From contig CM042034.1 in the NCBI GenBank assembly GCA_023525975.1, positions 2,673,501 through 2,737,500 of the forward strand: a DNA stretch of 64,000 nt, in the 5' to 3' direction. Positions 11,768-24,100 of the stretch are shown one piece after another. Source of the DNA: Smallanthus sonchifolius. Lineage: Eukaryota; Streptophyta; Magnoliopsida; Asterales; Asteraceae. Every line of letters starts with the position of its first letter. The first letter of the stretch is position 1. A model generated the notes under the pieces. That model had not been told where the DNA came from, did no database searches, and was given only the letters and a program-made list of their open reading frames with translations. Both the position numbers and the translations under genes were made by a program.

Positions 11768-14700
11768 TCAAAACATCATCCCTTCAATGCCATTCATCTT
11801 CTCCAAATCTTCTTGTGATAGAAGGGTTTTCTTTCCACCACCGCCAGTTTTATCATACGGTTGTGCCATTTTCCTCAGAAACTGCAGGTACCAAACATTG
11901 ATGCACGGTGAATTCAACCCATTCATTAAGTTCAGAAATAGACACATGAATTGGGTAAAAAAATAGTTAAAATGGAAATGGGTCAAATGGGTTAAAAGTC
12001 ACCCAAACTTTGATAGTTTCAACCCATTTATTTATGAACAGGTTGATTTATTTTGTATTTGATCGCGAACGGGTCAGATACAAAAAGACTGATAAAAGGG
12101 GAACAGGTCATATGTTCCTAAATCGTTATATTCAAAATCTTAGAATATTATTGATAAAATATTATTGTTATTTAGTCACAATCAACACATTAACTATTTA
12201 CTATAAACTGTTTTTGGAAAATGGCCAAAAAAGAGTTAGCGGGTCTGCTTTGACATGTAGAAAAATGACATGCTTCAACCCGTTACTCGACACAACCACC
12301 TTGCCACTACTACAAAGTAACTTTGAACAGCTTTGGATCATAAGTACAAACTTAGAAGATTTACCTCTCTTGCTATATGAACCGCCATATCTGTACTCAA
12401 GTTGAGGTGTGCATCACGTAGATGAGACAGAATCCATCCAGGCAATTTGGAGCGTTTGTCATGTCTTGTATATCTGCATATATAATATAATATAGCAAAT
12501 AACAAGTCTTTTAATGCATAAAATTTAACAAGAGTGATTGTCTTTATTTAGAGTTGCATTTAAAAGGTCGATAAAATTAAACTTGTTCATATTAATTATG
12601 TGGGTTTTTTAGATCTTAAAAAGGTATATATCCCTTGATGAAATGATCCACTAGTAAATGCTCAGTGTTTTCCATCAAGAAACTCTAGCTGTAATATATT
12701 TAGGGGGGAAGGTTCCACTAAGAAGTGGTTTTTCGCTAAGAAACGCTAAGAAGTGGGTCAAACGAACTCCGATTGAGCTCATTCCAGCGGCGTTGGAACC
12801 GTCTCATCGAACTCTAATCCGGACTCAAAAGCCTAAACCCCCCTCCACCCGCACCCCCAAAAACCTAAACCCCCCCTCCAACCCCACCCCAAAAAGCCTA
12901 AAACCACCACCCCCACCCCCCCAAAAACCTAAACCCCCCAACCCCACCCCCCCAAAAACCTAAACCCACCCCCAAAAACCTAAACCCCCCACCCCCCAAA
13001 AAAACCTAAATCCTAAAAGCTAAACCCTAAGGCTAAAACCCTAAAATTTAAACGTAAAATCTAAACCTTAAAAGCTAAACCCTAAAAGCTAAGATGATAG
13101 AGTTCGACGAGACGGTTCCAACGCCGCTGAAATGAGCTCAATCGGAGTTCGTTTGATATCGTTTCTAAGCGTTTTGGTCATTTCTTAGAGTTCTTAGCGA
13201 AAACATACTTCTTATTTGATCATCCCCCTATATTTAGGGTTGACTGATGTGAGAAAAAATCCTTTGTTGACGTCGCCAAAACATCTATCCGTTTTTCCAA
13301 CTATACTTATTAGTTAAAACCAAAGCTTCATCATTAGCCTTACAGTTTGGAATGAGAAATAATAATCATATATTGGTACAAAATGAATCGACCAAGCATA
13401 CAAACCTTTTGTCAGCAAATATCATCATTCCGTAATCTGCCTTGGAACGGATAACTCGCCCCACACACTGAGCAGCTTGTCTCTGTCAGTGTTATCATCA
13501 TTAGACAAAAAAATCACAAATGAAAAATCATTACTTCTTAACAACTCATCAAAACCAGGGTAAAGGCAAAAGTACCAATGCATCAAAGGTCAAAAAGTCG
13601 CCTTCTTTTATTTGAAAAGTCTCCCGCAAATACTCTAACCGAGCGAGTAATATCCTGCAAGCTCAAATAATACATGACTCTGATTGAAGCTTTAGGGGGT
13701 GTTTGGGATTGCATACTTTGACAGCTTATCTGCTTATCAGATACGCACTATTGAATTATTTGGATGAAGAATGTTGCTAAACTCTAAAGTTGATTATCTT
13801 ATTCTGCTTATAAGCATAAGCATAAATTGTTTAATAAGCAATCCCAAACACCTCGTTAATTTGTATGATATTGCAAAAAACCTAAGAGTGACACAATGGT
13901 TTTCCTGTCAAGATAAAGTAGGATTTTTTATAAGATATCAACAGTTTCACTTTGTTTACTCACCTGCTTAATGTGTACTGGAAAGGAACCCCAAACATGA
14001 TTACAAGTCTCCCGTAATGTCGGTCAAAGTCTATACCTTCTGCCACTTTCCCCCTGTGATAATGCATATATAACTAAAACTTTTGTAGCTCTTGATAAAA
14101 TTTTTTGGTAAACTGATCATTCTCAACTGCATATGCTATAAAAGATTGGGGTGTTCATTGGGTTGAAACGGAACCAGAAAATACAAAAGAACAGAACCAA
14201 AAGCCCTACCTATCCAGTTTTTTAATTGATTCACCCCCCACGCACACAAATCGAACCTCAAACCTGATAAATACTCCTAAACTGAAAAACAAAGGTATAA
14301 AACGTTCTTGTCTCAAAATTGAAAATAATAACTTTTTCAGGAAAGATCAGTACCGTTCCAACTCCAGACAGCCCGGACCAAACCAAGAATGAAATCAAAT
14401 TGGTTTTCCGGTTCTGTCCGTCCAGACCTGTTTTTACACACTCCTAATACAGTCGCATATACCGACATATAGTATTAAAGAGAAGAGGGAGCAGACATAT
14501 TCCAATGGGAATAACCAAGTTACAAGGTTACCTGGCAACAGAGAAAAACACAGCACCTCTACCACAATCACAAGCTTTACGATAGTTGTCTAGTGCTAGT
14601 GTTGTTTCAACAACATCTTGTGTCTCAATAAAGACTAATTTTCGTTGCATTATATCCTGGAGCACAAGTTTGAGTCAGTAAGGTCAATTAAAAAAAATAA

Positions 14701-17700
14701 AAACCCATTCTTCATGTTAATATTATCATAAAAAGAACAAAATGGGCGAGTCAAGCGGTTTAGGTAACATGTCTAAATGGATAAATTTTTTAACAAGTCG
14801 GGTCAGGAAGCCAGGTTGGGTTAGATTGACCTGAAAGTCTGAAACACTTCTTTTTTCTGAAGTTCTTTTATAATATTTGCATAAAAAACTAGTGTGTCAG
14901 TATCATTACAATAATAACTTAATTTCAATAATATTTGAAAAAAATGTTCAAAGTCCATTTAACATGTTTCCTTATAGGCTAACCTTTTCATTTTGCCCAT
15001 TTGACTTGACACAACCCTAATCAGCCATATTATAAGTAAATGAGTCAAAACTGCCACCTCTTACAGATAAAGCACAATATCAACAGAAACAGAGTTTTGC
15101 AAAAAGTGTTGCTCACCTTCAAGATTCCTGTTTCATTCCAACTGTTGACTATTGCATCCATATATGAGTAACTGACAAAAAAACAAACAATCCCATCAGG
15201 AACTACTGACACCATTTCCAATAAAAGCCTTCCATAATTTCTTTCCACTCCAGGATCACTTCTCAAATCAAACTTTGTGCTAACTGGAAGCTGATCACTG
15301 TAATTGAAAAAAGAACATTTTATTAGTAAGCACGTGGTTTTTTCAGATACAAAGGTGAATTCTCCCTCTGTCCCAAAATTATTGTCTATACTTCTATTTT
15401 AGTTTGTTCCAAAATAACTGGCCACTTCTGAAAATGGATAGAGACAATTAACTAATTTTACCATTCTGTCCTTAATTACTCTTACCACTGAATCTCGTAA
15501 ATTTTCCAAGTCAACTAGCCTCTTAAATACATTAAGCGTAAAGTTGACATTCTTCTAACAAAAACTGCATTAAATTACATATCCTAAATTGTGTGTATTT
15601 GTTTGTGGACTATTTTGAGATGGATGTAATATATAAATAACAAATTCATCCAATCTACAAAAAAAATTGTGAAAAAAAAAATTAAAGGAACACAAAATTG
15701 TTGATTATTGTACCTTCCCCGCGTGAGAACCATGGGGCATATGCAATCCCTTGTTAATGACATAGTAAAACTTCGACTAACCACTGGATTAAAATTAAGA
15801 AGTCGAGGATAGAGATCGATTGGACTTAGGGTTCCAGATGTGATCACAACAGATTGAAATCTGTCAAATACGGGCTTTATTGCAAGAGAAGCATCATGGC
15901 AGCTGAGCTGGAAATATATTATTAAAAAAAAGAAGATACCTTTACTAACAAAAGAATGTACAAGTAAAACAACAAAGATATGGCATAAGCACAACAACCT
16001 ATTTTCAATTTTACAATTTAATCCATCATCATACTCATTAAGTGATTGGGAATTCATATCAGGTTGGAAACTGGAAAGTAGTTATTTGACTTCAAAAAGT
16101 CAATTTTAGTCTTGCACAAAGGAGAGATACAAACCAGATGACTAAAAAAGAGATAACATTATAAGCTTTTACTAACAATATATATTTTCTCAGCGGATAA
16201 ATTTGTACAAAAAAAAGATGATATAACCCACATATAAGCCTGTATGTGTTCACCAATTTCAATTTTTAATGTTGTAAATGAAAAAAAAATACTGGAAAAG
16301 GAAGTCAATATAAAATACCTGCAAAACTGGATCAGGAATATGAGGCATTCTCTCATCATAAGGTTCAATTATGATTGAAAAACCTCTGGTGTATGTCCCC
16401 ACAAGTGTTGCAAAGTCGCATATCGTTTGAATGTGCAGAAATTCATCAGTATCAGTTATTTCTAGAGTTAGCATAAGTGAGTGCAAACGATCATAGCAAA
16501 ATTTCAGCATTTTTTGGTCAATTCCAACATGTGAATTCACAGCATTAACAAACGTAAGTGGACCCTCTTTTTCAACATTCTCAGTTTCCAAACGCCCTTT
16601 TAAGTACTGCACCAGTCTGCGTAAAACAGACAAAAAATGCTCTGCTCGCCGTATATTTCCAGGTACAGCTTCCTTTAAAATGTCATCAGGTAAAGCAGGA
16701 TTTGCAAGCCAGGTGTCACCAACTGCACAAATAAGGAGTTGCGTATTGAGATAACAAAGTGAAAACTGCATATTAAGATAACAAAGTGCAAATTGCATAT
16801 TAAGATGATATAAAGTGCAAACTGCACATCAGGTACAGCTTCCTATATGTAATGACCTTTGTTTTCAATCATAAAGCAGTAAAGAACTTTCAAAATATTT
16901 AAGGTAATCTTGTAGGTTAGCCGGTTCTCATATCATATGCCACATCAACATCACGTAGAAAAAAACATGAACATTACAAAGGTTACCACAAATTTAGCTG
17001 TCGAGTAACCTGATAAGAGGGTCAAGTTACCTTTAATGGAACTTTTGAACGTTTATAACCTCAAATTGAAACATTTAGAAAGTTTGTTACCTTTTTATAG
17101 ATGACAAGAAATTTCATTAACTAAAATAAAAATACAACTAAAATACGTTGCCTTTTTATGGAATTTGTCCCACAGAAATACCACAAAATTAATAATCAGT
17201 TGGTATATAAATATGTATTTACCTGGCAAATTCCCTCTTTGTGCTAAACCCTCAACAAGGCGGTTATATTCGGCACGCAATCTACCAGCATCAGTGGCCT
17301 TAAACCTTCCTACCAAGTTGAAAAAAAGTTAAAAGTAATCACATATCATACATTCATAACATATATATCTTCTCAAGGTGAATTACGATATCTCATGTGT
17401 ATTTTCCCTAAAAAAACTGGAACTTAAAACCAAGATTTCATAAGTAAATCACATAAATCAAGGAAAATGAAGTTGCATATGAATTTGCTACCTTGTGATA
17501 ACATTGTTAGCTTATGGTGGTACATAAATCAACAAAAAGATATGGAAACACATAGTTATTGAAGCATAACCAGTGTCACGTATACAAAAACACAAAACAA
17601 CAATGTGCTCTTTTAATATACAACTAATTCCACTTTTTGCTATGAACATGGTCATTCCACGCGACCGAGTAAGATTTCTGATGATTTAGTAGTTGCACAA

Positions 17701-19320
17701 TAAGAACATTAATACTCCAATTGACCAATAAAATGATCATTAGAACATAGTGAAATAAGATCTCATTGATTAATAATCCTAAAATATACCTGTTAATCTC
17801 CTGAGCCATCTTATTAATATTTCTAGTTGCACCTTCAATTGTCTGCCTCCTTACACTAACACTCAGTGCCTCAATGCACACATTATCAATATTATGAGCC
17901 TCATCAAACACCACTACAGATTCTCTCTGCATTTCCTTTGATATAATCCCAGCTACTTTAGGATCAAGTAAATATTGGTAACTATAAACCACCACATTTG
18001 CAAACTGCACCATATGTCGTGCTAGAAAGTATGGGCACCACCCTTTTTCCTTACCAAACACCCTTAGATCCTGCCAAAAATTTCAAATCTTTATAAGAAG
18101 ATGATTAAATCAAGCCAATTATGAGTGAAACATGTTCAGAAAACTACCCAACATAGTGGAAAAGCAAGAGGTAAAGAATGATCAGCACTTATTCAAACAA
18201 ATACGCATACCGGATAACAAATTGTGTAATTCCGGTGCATATAAATTAGCTTAAGGAAATGCAATGATTAGTAATAGAACATTAGTTATTTCAAGTTCTG
18301 TGCATAGTCATATGCTGAAGGTAAATATATTACTGTCATTACAATGCATATTCATATGTTGAAAGTAACTCAGTGCTTAATCATAGCAAATTAGTAACAT
18401 AGTTATTTCAATTTCATTGCATAATCATATGCAGAAGGTAATACATTACTGTCATTCCAGTGCATATTCATAGGTTGAAAGTAACTCAGTGCTTAATCAT
18501 AGCAAATTAGTAGCTTAGTTGTTTCAATTTCAGTACATATTCATATGTTAATGGCAATAGTCACGTCATTCCAGTGCATATTCATAGGTTGAAGGTAATT
18601 GAAGCTTAATCATAACAAATTAGTAGCTTAGTTGTTACAATTTCAGTGCATATTCATATGTTAAATGCAACAATCACATCATTCCAGTGCATATTCATAG
18701 GTTGAAGGTAATTCTATGCTTAATCATAAGAAATATTGTTTCAATTTCGTGTCCTTTTGGCTGTAATCTTATGAATATCAACAAACCTGCAAAGTATACA
18801 CTCCAGGAGGCAAAACAGCATCAGAACCCGCTCTCTCGTAGGCCTCAAAGAACGAACATGTCGGAATATTAGGGTTCTCTATAGCAAGTGCCCTGATCCA
18901 ACTAGCAGTAAGTTTCCTACATCCAGCATCAACCGAATCTCGATTCTCCGCAGAAACCACACCTGGATTTACACACAAATTCTTCCTAGACGAAAGCCCT
19001 AGGGCAAGCATCCGAGCAGACGGACCGATGTTATCGAGCTGGTACTTGTGAAGAAGTTTGAGCTCCGCTAGGGTTTTTTCCATCTCGTGAACGGTGCGAG
19101 TACAGTAAAGAAGTTTAACAGGATTGGACGGTTTAGAGAGCGTGTAACTGGTGATTAATGAGAGTAGAGCGATCGTTTTTCCGGTGCCGGTAGGCATTTC
19201 GAGGAGGCAGTGGCCTTTGGCATCAAGTGATCGTTTGAGTTCGATCATGTAGGAGTATTGTTCGGGGTAAATGTGATCGTAGGGGAAGTAGACTGTTACA
19301 TCTTCGATATGGAACTTCAT
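11768..19320 (-). CDS. XPD: TFIIH DNA helicase subunit XPD (UVH6)
   Basis: Twelve exons (18787-19320, 17790-18070, 17223-17305, 16319-16722, 15714-15907, 15117-15297, 14532-14656, 13964-14053, 13576-13654, 13406-13482, 12365-12473, 11768-11881) join in frame to 756 aa, the length normal for plant and animal XPD. XPD is the 5'-3' helicase of TFIIH and acts in nucleotide excision repair and transcription initiation in the nucleus. Visible: Walker A MPTGTGKT at 42-49; the four iron-sulfur-cluster cysteines at 116, 134, 155 and 190, the same numbers as human XPD; DEAH box at 234-237; the late helicase motif QCVGRVIRSKADYG; and a C-terminus starting FLRKMAQPYD. The start at 19320 gives the canonical MKFHIEDVTVYFP; an in-frame ATG nine codons earlier lacks family support. 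Every intron is GT-AG. The last dozen residues diverge from Arabidopsis, as is common. Confidence 0.97.
12703..13229. mobile_element. Foldback MITE carrying telomere-like C-rich repeats (XPD intron 11)
   Basis: The arms of roughly 130-160 bp are inverted copies of each other (both contain TTTTCGCTAAGAA, AACTCCGATTGAGCTCA or their complements, and GGCGTTGGAACCGTCT). Flanks show a perfect 8-bp duplication TATATTTA at 12695-12702 and 13230-13237. The loop, about 12830-13085, is an irregular array of AAAACCTAAACCCCC and ACCCTAAA-type units resembling degenerate plant telomere repeat. No transposase is encoded. The 8-bp duplication fits hAT- or Mutator-type mobilisation. Confidence 0.75.
13695..13855. 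mobile_element. Tourist-like MITE, 161 bp (XPD intron 8)
   Basis: Ends are inverted repeats (GGGGGTGTTTGGGATTGC on the left; the complement of the right end reads CGAGGTGTTTGGGATTGC), and TTA is duplicated on both sides (13692-13694, 13856-13858). This is the signature of PIF/Harbinger-derived Tourist MITEs. It lies between XPD exons 8 and 9 and leaves both splice sites intact. Confidence 0.8.
16740..16835. repeat. Short tandem repeat beside XPD exon 4
   Basis: About three units of 27-30 bp built on TGCATATTAAGATAACAAAG and its variants sit just inside the intron upstream of exon 4. A 14-base copy of exon sequence (AGGTACAGCTTCCT, also near 16661 in exon 4) follows at about 16831. Confidence 0.7.
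18283..18738. repeat. Minisatellite in XPD intron 1
   Basis: Four units of about 105-117 bp, each starting with a version of TAGTTGTTTCAATTTCAG and containing CATTCCAGTGCATATTCATA. Unit starts are near 18283, 18400, 18516 and 18629. It ends about 45 bp from the exon 1 donor site. Confidence 0.8.
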
Positions 19321-21269
19321 ATCTGAATTCAAGCTATTGTTCTGCAATTTGATTCTACTGTGTGTGTTTAGGAGAGAAAAATGGAAATCGCCGGAAAATT
19401 GGCGACGGACCGGAAAGATTTGACGGCGACGGGTCGGGGGGTAATTGGAGAAAAGGCGTAGGGAGTAGGGAGGGTTTTATGGGCCTGTTTGGTTACAGAA
19501 TTAAATCTTTTGTAATGTTATATAACTTGGGAGGCACATAGGGGATGTTACTCATGTTCCATCATCATGAAAACACAAGTCATTGAAATTTTCGGTAGTA
19601 GTGTACGTTAGGGGTGTCAATTATGTTGGGTTGACGGGCTGATAAATTTCGGATTGACAAGTTGAACGGTTTAACTTGAACATGACCCGTATATTTATTT
19701 TTTGCCGTGTCGTGTTAGATACACTTTAAGTCATGTCATGTTCGGGTCTGTCACACCCCAGCCGACGGCGGAAACGTCGGGACGGGACATGTAGACTGTT
19801 CATGAGCACAAGGTTTACTATATTGAAATATTTTAAATCATAACTTCATTTCAAATAACCAAACACAATCAAGTTCAAACAAATACGAAAAGAAATGCAT
19901 AATATTCCTTATTCAATTTTTAACTAAGTCCATGTCCTACGTGTAGCATATCTTGATCAACTCACACGTTATCACCTGAAACATGAATAAAATAATGTCA
20001 ACTAAAAAATTGGTGAGCATACACAGGTTTGTACATAGATAGTATATAGTTGTGAAAGATCAAATCCTTACATATCATGAATAAATAACGCATTTATGGG
20101 GAGTAACTAATGTGTAACTAAAGTACAATCAAATCTTTGTAACTAGCATGCAAATTGTGTTGTCGGTAACAATCACCCTAATATGGGTAGGTTTGTCAGA
20201 CTCAATAGATCTATCATTGTTAACCGTCGGCTTATTAGTTAATGATTGCACATGAAATTTGCACACAAATAGTCAACACGTATAGCACTCAAACATAAAG
20301 CTCAAATTTTGTACACATGAATGTAAATAGGATTTGTGTTTTGTGTAGTTTGTGTAAGTGTAAATAGTTGTGTGTATAGCGTTCATGTTTCACCCCAAAA
20401 GTGTAAAAGAGTAAAAAGGGGCTATGTAATGCTCACCTGATTAGAGGTGTAGCTAACACGCGAGATTAGATAGCAAATTTGTCCTTGTAATTCACCACGT
20501 TAACCTAGAGTGTAATATACATTAAATTAATAACGTGTACGATAGTCTGGGTATAAGTCTAGGATTTAATCGGATGCGTGTACGAAGGGTTTGAGTTGTA
20601 GGCTGAAAAGGAATGTGTAGGTTAATTGGATGAGTGTTTTATAAATTGAAAGGTTGAAAATAGATAATTTAAAGTTTGGTTTGAATAACTAAATAAATTA
20701 AATAATTGTCATTTAATTATCTAGTTATAAAAGTAGAATGTAAATAATCTGAAATATAAATTAAATAAATAATTTTTCTCTATCTATTTATTTATAAAGA
20801 TGTGAAAAATAATATTTATTTATAAGATTAACTTTAAATATAATTTAAACGCTAAGTGTATTGGTAAAAGTAATTTAGATCGATAATAAATACATTTATT
20901 TATTTATTCATCATTTGAAATGATTATGTTAAAATAAATAAATTTACTTAAAAATTGACATGTATTCTTTAAATATATAAAAACTATATATATATTTAGA
21001 TGTAGTATTATTAGGTTTTAAATATATAACTTCAATTTTATAAAACCTTGAAAAAAAGTATTTGTAAAACTTTGTCACAAAATTTATAACATTAGGTAAA
21101 TGAATTACTCAAAAATAATATAATTTAAATTGGGTGTTTTAATTTATAAAAATAGAGGTTTTATGAAAAATTGTAAAACTTGTTTTATTCTGTCCTAAAT
21201 AATGTAGGATTTATAAAAATATTTTTTTTATGATTTTTGGAGCCCTAAAACGGTTTTTAAAAAATTATA

Positions 21270-21510
21270 CAGACCTGGGGGTTCGAATCCGGGTCTGTTC
21301 TGAACAAGCTTGGTAAACAAACCACTGGACCAGGAGCCTATCATCGTTACTGGGTTCGTTTTGGATGGATCTAAACCCATTATTAATAGGGCCAGGTTTA
21401 AATGAGGCGCAAAAGAAAAAGAAACAAGCATGTCGTGGGCTGTGGGTTTCGAACCCTCGTCGCCTAGTTCAGTTCCGAGTGTTTTAACCGGCTGAACTAG
21501 GTGGTTCGTT
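21270..21510 (-). repeat. Two tRNA-like (Pol III box A/B) modules in tandem
   Basis: Read on the minus strand, the first module (about 21505-21440) has TAGTTCAGCCGG (box A) and GGTTCGAAACC, a perfect GGTTCGANNCC box B. The second (about 21345-21270) has TGGTCCAGTGG and GGATTCGAACC. Neither folds into a full tRNA by eye, so these look like SINE heads or one dimeric SINE-like unit. A hairpin CCTAGTTCAG/CTGAACTAGG lies in the first module. Confidence 0.45.
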
Positions 21511-22565
21511 GGTCTTGATAGTAAACTGGAAATTTAAGTACAAGAAGTAGGCTTAAATCAAAATCCCCAAATTAGAATCGTAAGAACCCTAATCTGGTTT
21601 TTATTTGTGGATTCTGTTCTTGTAATTTAACATGGGGATTTTGACAAGGACCCAGAAACGAACACAACGACACCAGACTTACGTATTTTGGTGAAGGGGC
21701 GTGCGAGAACGACAGGGATGAAGCTCCGATTGATCTTGATACTCGGCAGGACTCCAGAGGCAAAACGTGGATCGATTGAGGGTCGAGAGCATTTGTGTGA
21801 TAGTTCACGAAGGTAAATGAGTGGTTTGATTTAATTAATTTCGTTCAAATCGCTCGATTTTGTTACTATTCGGAAACCACGGCTTTTGGGATTAAAATAC
21901 GCGTTATACGGTTTGATTTTGGATTAATCGAGTCGTGTTTGAGGTCTGGATACATTCGAGAACAATCAGTGCATGATTTCCGGGATTCGAACGCGTTTAA
22001 TTTCTTGATTGTAATCGGATTTAGCCTCGTTAGACTCCGAATAGTCAAACGAATTTAAATTTCGAATTAAGCCGCGATTTGTGGTAGATTGGAATGATTA
22101 TCGGGTCGGGATAGGTCCGGAATTCGACTTAGCACCTCTGGAAAGCCCACAACAATCCGGGTCGGTCGAATTTAGGTGTTGAAATGCATGAATGTGGGCT
22201 TGTTTGACTTTGATAAGTCAAAATTAGTGGGTATGGTCAAAATTTAGACCAAAGGTTCAAATTGGAAGATGGTTCAAGACAATTTGTTTTTATAAACATT
22301 TGGTTTATTTTTAATTATCTCCTATAATTATATATGTGCAAGATTTATATACTTTTAGCCATTTGTATATATATATAGGATTTGAATTATGTAAATCTCG
22401 TGAGTTTGTATGGAAATTTTAGGGTTTACGTGGTTGTACGATTGAAATAAAACATTGTACTAGAATCGGATTTGAAATGAGTTACATTGGATCACAAGTA
22501 AAGATAATAAAACCAGGAATATTACAGGGTCGACCTGTTTAATGTTTCTTTGCGAATACAAGTAA

Positions 22566-22935
22566 GAGCATTCACACCGAGTCTTTAAAACCCACTTTCT
22601 CTTTAAATATACAGGAAAAAAATATATAAAACAACTATTTACATGCTTCATCCGGTTATTTAAAAAAAGAAACAATTATAGAGAATTAAAATAGATTCTC
22701 TACATATACATATTCACTATCATTCTCTATACTAAATCTATATAATGTTTATGAGTGGAAGAAAGAGAAAATATAATAAAATATTAATAAACAAGTATTA
22801 TCAAATTGAATAGGGATAGAAAATGGGATGTGAGACGTTTTTAAAAGATGCTAAAATTTTAGAAATAAATGTGTTGTTTAGATAAATTATAAAGATAAGG
22901 ATTATGAAGCGGATGTGAATGCAATACCTAGTGGC
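22566..22935. mobile_element. MITE candidate with GCATTCACAYCCG ends
   Basis: The left end reads GAGCATTCACACCGAG and the complement of the right end reads TTGCATTCACATCCGC. The interior is AT-rich with no coding capacity. No convincing target duplication was found, so exact ends are uncertain. Confidence 0.4.
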
Positions 22936-24100
22936 TTGCTAACAATTTAAATAAGGAACTTGGTTTTATATATTTAGCTCAAGATTAGAGGAAGCAAATG
23001 TAAATTTGGAGAATGGGTGATTAGAACTAATGAATAAAGTTATTGGAAATTAAAAGGTGATAAGTATTTTAAGAAGAAAAACTAATGAGCAAGATGTAAA
23101 ATTAAAAATCAAAATATTAAATTTTAACTCCTTTTAAATAAACCCCTCTAAAATATAGTTAGGAACGTTTTTAAAATCACTTAAATGGGTTAACCCATTT
23201 ACTAACCTAGTCATGTTCGGATTAGCCCATTTATTAAATGTGTCGTGTTCGGGTTGACCTGCTTAAAAAAAAGGGTTATATTATCAGACTTAAAACCTAA
23301 TTATTTTCATATAATTTCATGTCGTGTCAAGAATTGTTGACCCCGGTACATATAACATACAAATTTCTACAAGAAGGTGGGCCCGTTTGACCTGGTCGCC
23401 CCTTACTCGGTCCGCCCTGAACTACACTTAAAACAGTGATGCGTTGAGCGATTCTACCTACATGTTTTAACAAGCGGTTTGTACTAGGAGATATGCTAGA
23501 TGTTTCGTTTGCCGATGAAACCATGAAACCTTATCCAGAATGGTGGTATGTTGTGACTGTGAGTAAAATATGCAAGTAGGTAAATGTATAATATATCTAT
23601 AGACATGTTTGTCTTTCTGAATCATGAAATGAAGGAAGGTTTATGGTTACACAATTAGAATAAACTACATGCGAGTCATGGTCATACAAATGTTTGTCGG
23701 TTAACTACCACCAAAAAGGATTTCCATGCGACAAGAGTGAAAGGGTGATACATGAAGGGTCACGTATAGCATGCATTTACGTAAGTATTGACCGGCATAA
23801 CGCGTGAGTTGCGCGCAAAAGCGACAGTAGGGCCACACAATTTGGGGATACTCGTGCATTATTTACCAAGATTTAACTCCATGTTACAAAAGGGATTTTC
23901 TTGGATTACAAACAAATATCAAGGTACAATTTAGACATGATGAAACACCTAGTCTGCTATTGTTCTTCAGTATCAAAACAAGCCCATTAACATTTTGTTG
24001 TTCTCAACTCTTTCGAACCCAAATCTATAACTTCTGATCTATCATGTCTCGCCGGCTTTGTTTAGCATCTAGGAAACACCAGCTTTTGTTGTTGTAGTTT

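Larger units (their letters stand above)
19321..24100. other. Intergenic region between XPD promoter and p31comet 3' end
   Basis: The first 150 bases upstream of XPD are its leader and promoter. From about 19750 to 22510 the sequence looks like one or more repeats: it opens with TGTCACACCCC and GGCGGAAACGTCGGGAC, which I remember as a common start of dispersed repeats in this kind of genome, and it contains two tRNA-like modules (listed separately). No transposon protein is seen. A MITE candidate lies at 22566-22935. The rest, 22.9-24.1 kb, shows nothing I can support. Confidence 0.5.

Noticed and set aside
12658..12963. Proline-rich open frame
   Set aside because: Encoded by the CCCCTAAA-like array of the foldback MITE inside an XPD intron on the other strand.
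14148..14448. Foldback element starting GGGGTGTTCATTGG in XPD intron 7
   Set aside because: The opposite end (complement GGAGTGTGTAAAA) matches only weakly and no target duplication was found.
21440..21505. Functional tRNA gene
   Set aside because: Box A and B are good but acceptor and anticodon arms do not pair by eye; more likely a SINE-like head.
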